Below are positions 14,555 through 17,026 of a DNA stretch of 17,026 bases, piece after piece (position 1 is the first letter of the stretch; each line of letters starts with the position of its first letter). The stretch comes from JBBSWB01 sp038046465 (GTDB lineage: Archaea > Nanobdellota > Nanobdellia > Woesearchaeales > GW2011-AR9), in NCBI GenBank assembly GCA_038046465.1, contig JBBSWB010000023.1, positions 1 to 17,026 on the forward strand. The letters are read 5' to 3'. The notes under the pieces are model-generated. The model was not told the DNA's origin. It worked only from the letters and a program-made list of their open reading frames with translations, and ran no database searches. Position numbers and translations under genes: made by a program.

Positions 14555-14666
14555 TTTTGCCTTTATTTTTCTTCTTCTGTTTAAGAATATTTCTACATTT
14601 CAGCAGCAATTTAGGTATAAATTAAAATAAAGCCTCCGCCGAGATTTGAACTCGGGACCTGCTGCT

Positions 14667-14679
14667 CTCTCTAGCGGTA
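14667..14679 (-). other. tRNA-Thr intron, canonical position 37/38 (13 nt)
   Basis: Exon CTC pairs with intron GAG; the following A-G bulge precedes A38. A relaxed motif with only three clear pairs in the central helix. Removing it restores the standard Thr loop CTCGTAA. Confidence 0.8.
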
Positions 14680-14686
14680 TACGAGG

Positions 14687-14701
14687 TTCGACTTGATTAA
14701 T
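14687..14701 (-). other. Non-canonical tRNA-Thr intron, position 30/31 (15 nt)
   Basis: Exon CGGC (positions 25-28) pairs with intron GTCG (one G-U). The 5' bulge T-G is cut before A; the 3' bulge A-A is cut before C31. The terminal loop ATTAATCAA is unpaired, a bulge-helix-loop form. Confidence 0.85.
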
Positions 14702-14732
14702 CAGCCGCTCTACCACTAAGCCACGGAGGCGA

Positions 14733-14897
14733 TTATTTCAGTTTGTTTAGCAATTCTTCTTTATTAGGGAGTTTCTGTTGGCATTCGAAACAGACAGTAT
14801 ATTGTTTACTGGCGCCAGGCTTTCTGATGATGGTTCCTTTTAGCTTACCCAGAAACAATTCCGCTAGTTTATTACCGCAAAGGTCGCATTTAACCAT
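14733..14897 (-). CDS. Small Zn-ribbon protein, 54 aa
   Basis: Starts M-V-K-C-D-L-C-G-N-K and has a second knuckle, C-F-E-C, at residues 36-39, a four-Cys zinc-binding pair, with a basic K-G-T-I-I-R-K centre suited to nucleic acid or ribosome contact. The specific family was not identified. The stop codon lies 2 nt before the first base of tRNA-Thr on the same strand, so mRNA and tRNA almost certainly share a transcript. A TATA-like TTTTTAAAA (14922-14930) lies about 29 nt before ATG 14897, consistent with a leaderless message. Confidence 0.8.
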   Translation of the reverse strand: MVKCDLCGNKLAELFLGKLKGTIIRKPGASKQYTVCFECQQKLPNKEELLNKLK

Positions 14898-14921
14898 ATT
14901 TCTTCTTTAGAAGACCCTTGG

Positions 14922-14930
14922 TTTTTAAAA
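14922..14930. promoter_or_regulatory. TATA-like box between the Zn-ribbon gene and the structured element
   Basis: TTTTTAAAA is centred 29 nt upstream of ATG 14897 on the minus strand. It is near-palindromic and could also serve a plus-strand transcript starting around 14950, at the base of the structured element. Confidence 0.45.
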
Positions 14931-14947
14931 TCTTCTTTTTCCAGTAC

Positions 14948-15329
14948 GTATTTAGTTAAGTGGGTGAGCAGTGCCAAAAGAGGCGCACGGCATCCTAAAA
15001 TTAAAGTATAATTAAGATGCCGTAATCGCGCCGTGCCCTGCTCACCAGGAACGTCATAAAAATGCGGGAACACGAAATTAAGAAACTACTTAATTTTGGT
15101 TCAGAAATAGGATAGTTTTCCTATTTCTTGAAAGCGCCTAACCACGGACTAAAGTCCATGGCTTGAACAGCGCTTTCTAATCCCCGCATTTTTAGGACAC
15201 CAAAAAGCCAGAGCCATTCATCCGCTCAAAAAAGCAACGACTTTTTTGGCGTCCCAGAAAAATATTTGTTTTTCTGTGGACATTGGTTAAAGCCAATGGC
15301 TTTCTGGCTTTTTTAGTGCAACTAAATAC
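14948..15329 (+). ncRNA. Large multi-arm structured non-coding element (candidate ncRNA)
   Basis: Ends pair as GTATTTAGTT (14948-14957) with AACTAAATAC (15320-15329). Three arms lie inside. Arm I (14963-15046): GGTGAGCAG/CTGCTCACC, then GGCGC/GCGCC and CGGCATC/GATGCCG. Arm II (15058-15193): AAAAATGCGGG/CCCGCATTTTT enclosing hairpins at 15075-15096 (loop AAACTA), 15103-15128 and 15130-15177, the last with an inner GGAC-TAAA-GTCC. Arm III (15202-15313): AAAAAGCCAGA plus GCCATT pairing with AATGGC plus TCTGGCTTTTT, enclosing hairpins at 15227-15248, 15251-15281 and 15283-15299. No ORF of note. It does not show conserved RNase P, SRP or rRNA motifs. The plus strand is favoured by T6 at 15309-15314; a hairpin-rich MITE with 10-bp inverted ends is the alternative. 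Confidence 0.65.
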
Positions 15330-15400
15330 CCGCTTTTTCCAGGGCTTTGGCTTTGCTTCTTAGAATTGTACTTACTTTAAAGTGATTAAAAAGTAGAAAA

Positions 15401-15413
15401 GTTTATAAAGGCG
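15401..15413 (+). promoter_or_regulatory. TATA box of the variable-protein operon
   Basis: GTTTATAAAGG is centred about 50 nt before ATG 15456, implying a leader of about 25 nt. The stretch from 15330 to 15400 shows nothing else recognisable. Confidence 0.6.
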
Positions 15414-15455
15414 GGATTTTTTAATAGACCATAAAGTTAGTGTGGTTAACTTAAA

Positions 15456-15572
15456 ATGGATAATAGGTTAAAAACAGTTGTACCTCCATATAATCGTGTT
15501 TTCATAGAAACTTTGCTGAAACATTATCGTCACGGAAATGAAGAAGAGCCTTTCCTAGCGGAGCGGAAGTAA
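15456..15572 (+). CDS. Small ORF, 38 aa, first in the operon
   Basis: A 38-codon frame beginning M-D-N-R-L-K-T-V-V-P-P-Y and ending E-R-K, charged, with an amphipathic middle. The stop is followed after 2 nt by the ATG of the 296-aa gene, whose SD (GGAGCGG) lies within the 3' end of this ORF. A TATA box sits 50 nt upstream. It may be a real small protein or a translated leader that couples expression of the next gene. No family recognised. Confidence 0.5.
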   Translation: MDNRLKTVVPPYNRVFIETLLKHYRHGNEEEPFLAERK

Positions 15573-15574
15573 AC

Positions 15575-16465
15575 ATGGCAAAATTATATATTCCTGGTTT
15601 GGCAGAATATGGGCAGTGCAAAATTGCCTTTTTGCGTCTGCAAGAACTTCTCACTCAAGAACAAACACCTGAGCACAAAACAGAGTTAGCTGATCTGCTT
15701 CAAACACTGGATACAAATACAGATGCCGTTGATTTTTTGCAGGCAGAATTTGGCCCAGAATACGCGCGCGTATATGGGCGGGCGGCAAATGCGCGTATGC
15801 CTGCCTTTCTTCTTGATGAATCTGCTGCAGATAATGGAACAAAAAGATTGCCGTCGGAATGGTATGATTATTGGGCTGACATTAAGGATGGCAAAGTCAT
15901 GGCTTCTATGGGCGATTTATACCACTCTTTCAAAATCATTAAGAAAATGCATGAGCAGGGAACTGAGCAAGAGCACGCAAAAGCCAAATCGTTATTATTC
16001 AGCCTGCGGGACGATTGCGACTGGACGGGAAAGCAGAATTGGTTAATCTCCAGCACTAGGCTGTTTTATTCCGGAACTAATCTCGATGCGCGGATTGTCC
16101 AGCATTACCGCTGCCCTCGGCCAGCATTAGTAAAAGAGACTATTGTGGAAGCGCCTGTCTATAGAAGAACGCCGGTAAAAAAGATACTTAATGAACAGAA
16201 AGGCCTGGCTTACCTGCAGGCCTTATTTGATACTGAAGATAAGGCAGAAACCATTCTGCAGACGCTGGAATTTGTGAGCGGGAAACATGGAGATAGCTTA
16301 GTTGGCTGGACTGCTAATACAAATGCCGATGACACGCAATATACCCGAACCAGCCACCCAGAACGGGCGGCGGGGTTTGACTTCTACTATGATCGATTCC
16401 ATGTTCTTGGCAACAACATTTACAGCAACCCTGGTTGTTCTCGTCGGGTGCGTTGCGAGCCGTAG
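15575..16465 (+). CDS. Putative DGR variable protein, 296 aa
   Basis: No signal peptide. The N-terminal two thirds are helical and not recognised. The C-terminal third reads G-W-T-A-N-T-N-A-D-D-T-Q-Y-T-R-T-S-H-P-E-R-A-A-G-F-D and ends with F275-H-V-L-G-N-N-I-Y-S-N-P-G-C-S-R-R-V. The last 22 residues look like a DGR variable region of the C-type-lectin type: codons AAC, AAC, ATT, TAC, AGC, AAC are what A-mutagenesis of an AAC/AAT-rich template gives, bounded by G and R-x-V positions. A GC-rich segment and hairpin follow. The RT at the left end is the nearest diversifier, but its template repeat does not match this region at non-A positions, so another template must be assumed. The SD is GGAGCGG. 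ATG 15575 is certain from operon spacing. Confidence 0.6.
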   Translation: MAKLYIPGLAEYGQCKIAFLRLQELLTQEQTPEHKTELADLLQTLDTNTDAVDFLQAEFGPEYARVYGRAANARMPAFLLDESAADNGTKRLPSEWYDYWADIKDGKVMASMGDLYHSFKIIKKMHEQGTEQEHAKAKSLLFSLRDDCDWTGKQNWLISSTRLFYSGTNLDARIVQHYRCPRPALVKETIVEAPVYRRTPVKKILNEQKGLAYLQALFDTEDKAETILQTLEFVSGKHGDSLVGWTANTNADDTQYTRTSHPERAAGFDFYYDRFHVLGNNIYSNPGCSRRVRCEP

Positions 16466-16495
16466 GCGAGCAGGTATGTGCGCCCGCAGGGGCGC
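16454..16495 (+). repeat. GC-rich repeat and perfect stem-loop after the putative variable region
   Basis: TGCGAGC (16454-16460) and GCGAGC (16466-16471) precede a perfect hairpin, GCGCCC (16480-16485), loop GCAG, GGGCGC (16490-16495). Same order of elements as at 28-63. A 6-bp GC stem with 4-nt loop just 3' of the variable region is the layout of the DGR target-recognition hairpin known from the Bordetella phage system. Confidence 0.6.
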
Positions 16496-16522
16496 GCGTT
16501 AGCGGAGGTGCGCAAAATCAAT

Positions 16523-16975
16523 ATGGCAAAGAATATTAAGGATAAACTTGTGGTAATCGCTTTAGCTGGAAGCCTCGGTAATTCCGGATGTCTTACTTAT
16601 ACGACCATGCCCCTAAATTTTGTTCCGGTATTTACAGTGCCGATAGGGGGGGTGGTAAACGAACAAGCAAAGAACAAAGAGTTTGTAGATTACAGTAAAT
16701 TAACTTGGCAGGAAGCTATCGACCAGGTCCAAACTCCCGAACAAGCGCAGGAGTATCTAGACCAGCATTTCTCTACTGACTATGATGAAGTCGGCTGGCA
16801 CAGCAAAGGAGAAAGTTTTAAGTATAATCATTCTAAAGCTAAAGGCAATTGTCTGGATTATGCTACCGTCGCTGCGGCTCTGCTTTCTGACAATGGTTAT
16901 TCTCCTATTTTGTTAGCTATGTCGGATTCGAACACAGCCCATGCCGTCTATCTTTATAGAACTAAAGAAGGTTAG
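16523..16975 (+). CDS. Transglutaminase-like Cys protease-fold lipoprotein, probably frameshifted
   Basis: ATG 16523 follows a strong SD (GGAGGTG, 16504-16510). The N-terminus has K-D-K-L, a hydrophobic stretch and Cys23 in a weak lipobox (N-S-G-C), so the protein is probably exported and lipid-anchored. Catalytic candidates are Cys110 in K-G-N-C-L-D-Y-A and His140 in T-A-H-A-V-Y-L-Y, the transglutaminase-like Cys/His pair. The frame stops 10 residues after His, before the expected third residue. Adding one T after GGTTA (near 16974) restores G-Y-G-T-I-R-K-V-S-D-F-A-R-F, which contains a suitable Asp, so a one-base loss is likely. It is downstream of the variable-protein gene, probably in the same operon. 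Confidence 0.68.
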   Translation: MAKNIKDKLVVIALAGSLGNSGCLTYTTMPLNFVPVFTVPIGGVVNEQAKNKEFVDYSKLTWQEAIDQVQTPEQAQEYLDQHFSTDYDEVGWHSKGESFKYNHSKAKGNCLDYATVAAALLSDNGYSPILLAMSDSNTAHAVYLYRTKEG

Positions 16976-17026
16976 GCACAATTCGAAAAGTGAGTGATTT
17001 TGCTCGTTTTTGTAATTAGCTTTGGC

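Larger units (their letters stand above)
14631..14730 (-). tRNA. tRNA-Thr (CGU) with two introns
   Basis: After removing a 15-nt intron at 30/31 and a 13-nt intron at 37/38, a perfect 72-nt cloverleaf results. The acceptor is GCCTCCG/CGGAGGC, the D stem GCTT/GAGC, the anticodon stem GCTGC/GCAGC, the loop CTCGTAA, the variable loop AGGTC, and the T stem CCGAG/CTCGG with loop TTCAAAT. The discriminator is T73, as expected for archaeal tRNA-Thr, and the anticodon is CGT. Exons lie at 14730-14702, 14686-14680 and 14666-14631. The anticodon-stem pair C31-G39 only exists if the first intron is removed between G30 and C31, which strongly supports the assignment. CCA is not encoded. The gene begins 2 nt after the stop of a Zn-ribbon gene. 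Confidence 0.93.

Noticed and set aside
14864..15073. A 69-codon minus-strand frame across the left arm of the structured element
   Set aside because: Overlaps a real Zn-ribbon gene start and consists largely of inverted-repeat sequence; no protein features.
14948..15329. RNase P RNA or SRP RNA as identity of the structured element
   Set aside because: Neither strand shows the conserved RNase P P4/CR sequences or the SRP helix 8 motif.
1..17026. CRISPR array
   Set aside because: No regularly spaced direct repeats were found; repeated motifs are inverted repeats or isolated pairs.

Overview
The window is about 17 kb of AT-rich DNA from an archaeon, most likely a DPANN lineage close to Woesearchaeota/Nanobdellota. 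This rests on elongation factor 1-beta, Trm1, RtcA, a geranylgeranyl-reductase-like enzyme, a COG1361-type S-layer-like protein, tRNA genes carrying bulge-helix-bulge (BHB) introns, and genes with a TATA-like box about 25-30 nt before the ATG and no Shine-Dalgarno site (leaderless transcripts).

Left end (1-1684): the end of a gene cut by the window edge, then a hairpin-rich non-coding stretch. Next comes an adenine-rich, Asn-codon-rich template-repeat-like segment, then a reverse transcriptase of the diversity-generating retroelement (DGR) type. The RT is split by a one-base frameshift in a run of seven A.

Core (1799-13773): mainly housekeeping and cell-envelope genes. These are Trm1, a Zn-ribbon/aEF1-beta operon, RtcA, tRNA-Trp with two introns, a cytoplasmic trypsin-like protease, an amino acid permease and a putative S-layer protein with a strong SD and a hairpin terminator. 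A STAS-like/GHKL ATPase pair follows behind a striking palindromic operator-like promoter. After these come an FAD reductase, a hypothetical protein, a barrel-like hypothetical, and a HAD phosphatase overlapping a small CARF-like Rossmann protein.

Right part (13799-17026): a one-TM exported protein, tRNA-Thr(CGU) with two introns placed 2 nt behind a small Zn-ribbon gene, and a roughly 380-nt multi-arm foldable non-coding element closed by a 10-bp terminal stem. Then comes an operon with a 38-codon ORF, a 296-aa protein whose C-terminus looks like a DGR variable region followed by a GC-rich stem-loop, and a transglutaminase-like lipoprotein that appears frameshifted.

Most notable points: a DGR whose probable targets sit at both ends of the window; two hairpin-rich non-coding elements that share an identical 12-nt hairpin core with covarying flanking stems; and two tRNA genes, each with a non-canonical as well as a canonical intron. 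All calls are by reading; no database search or folding program was run.
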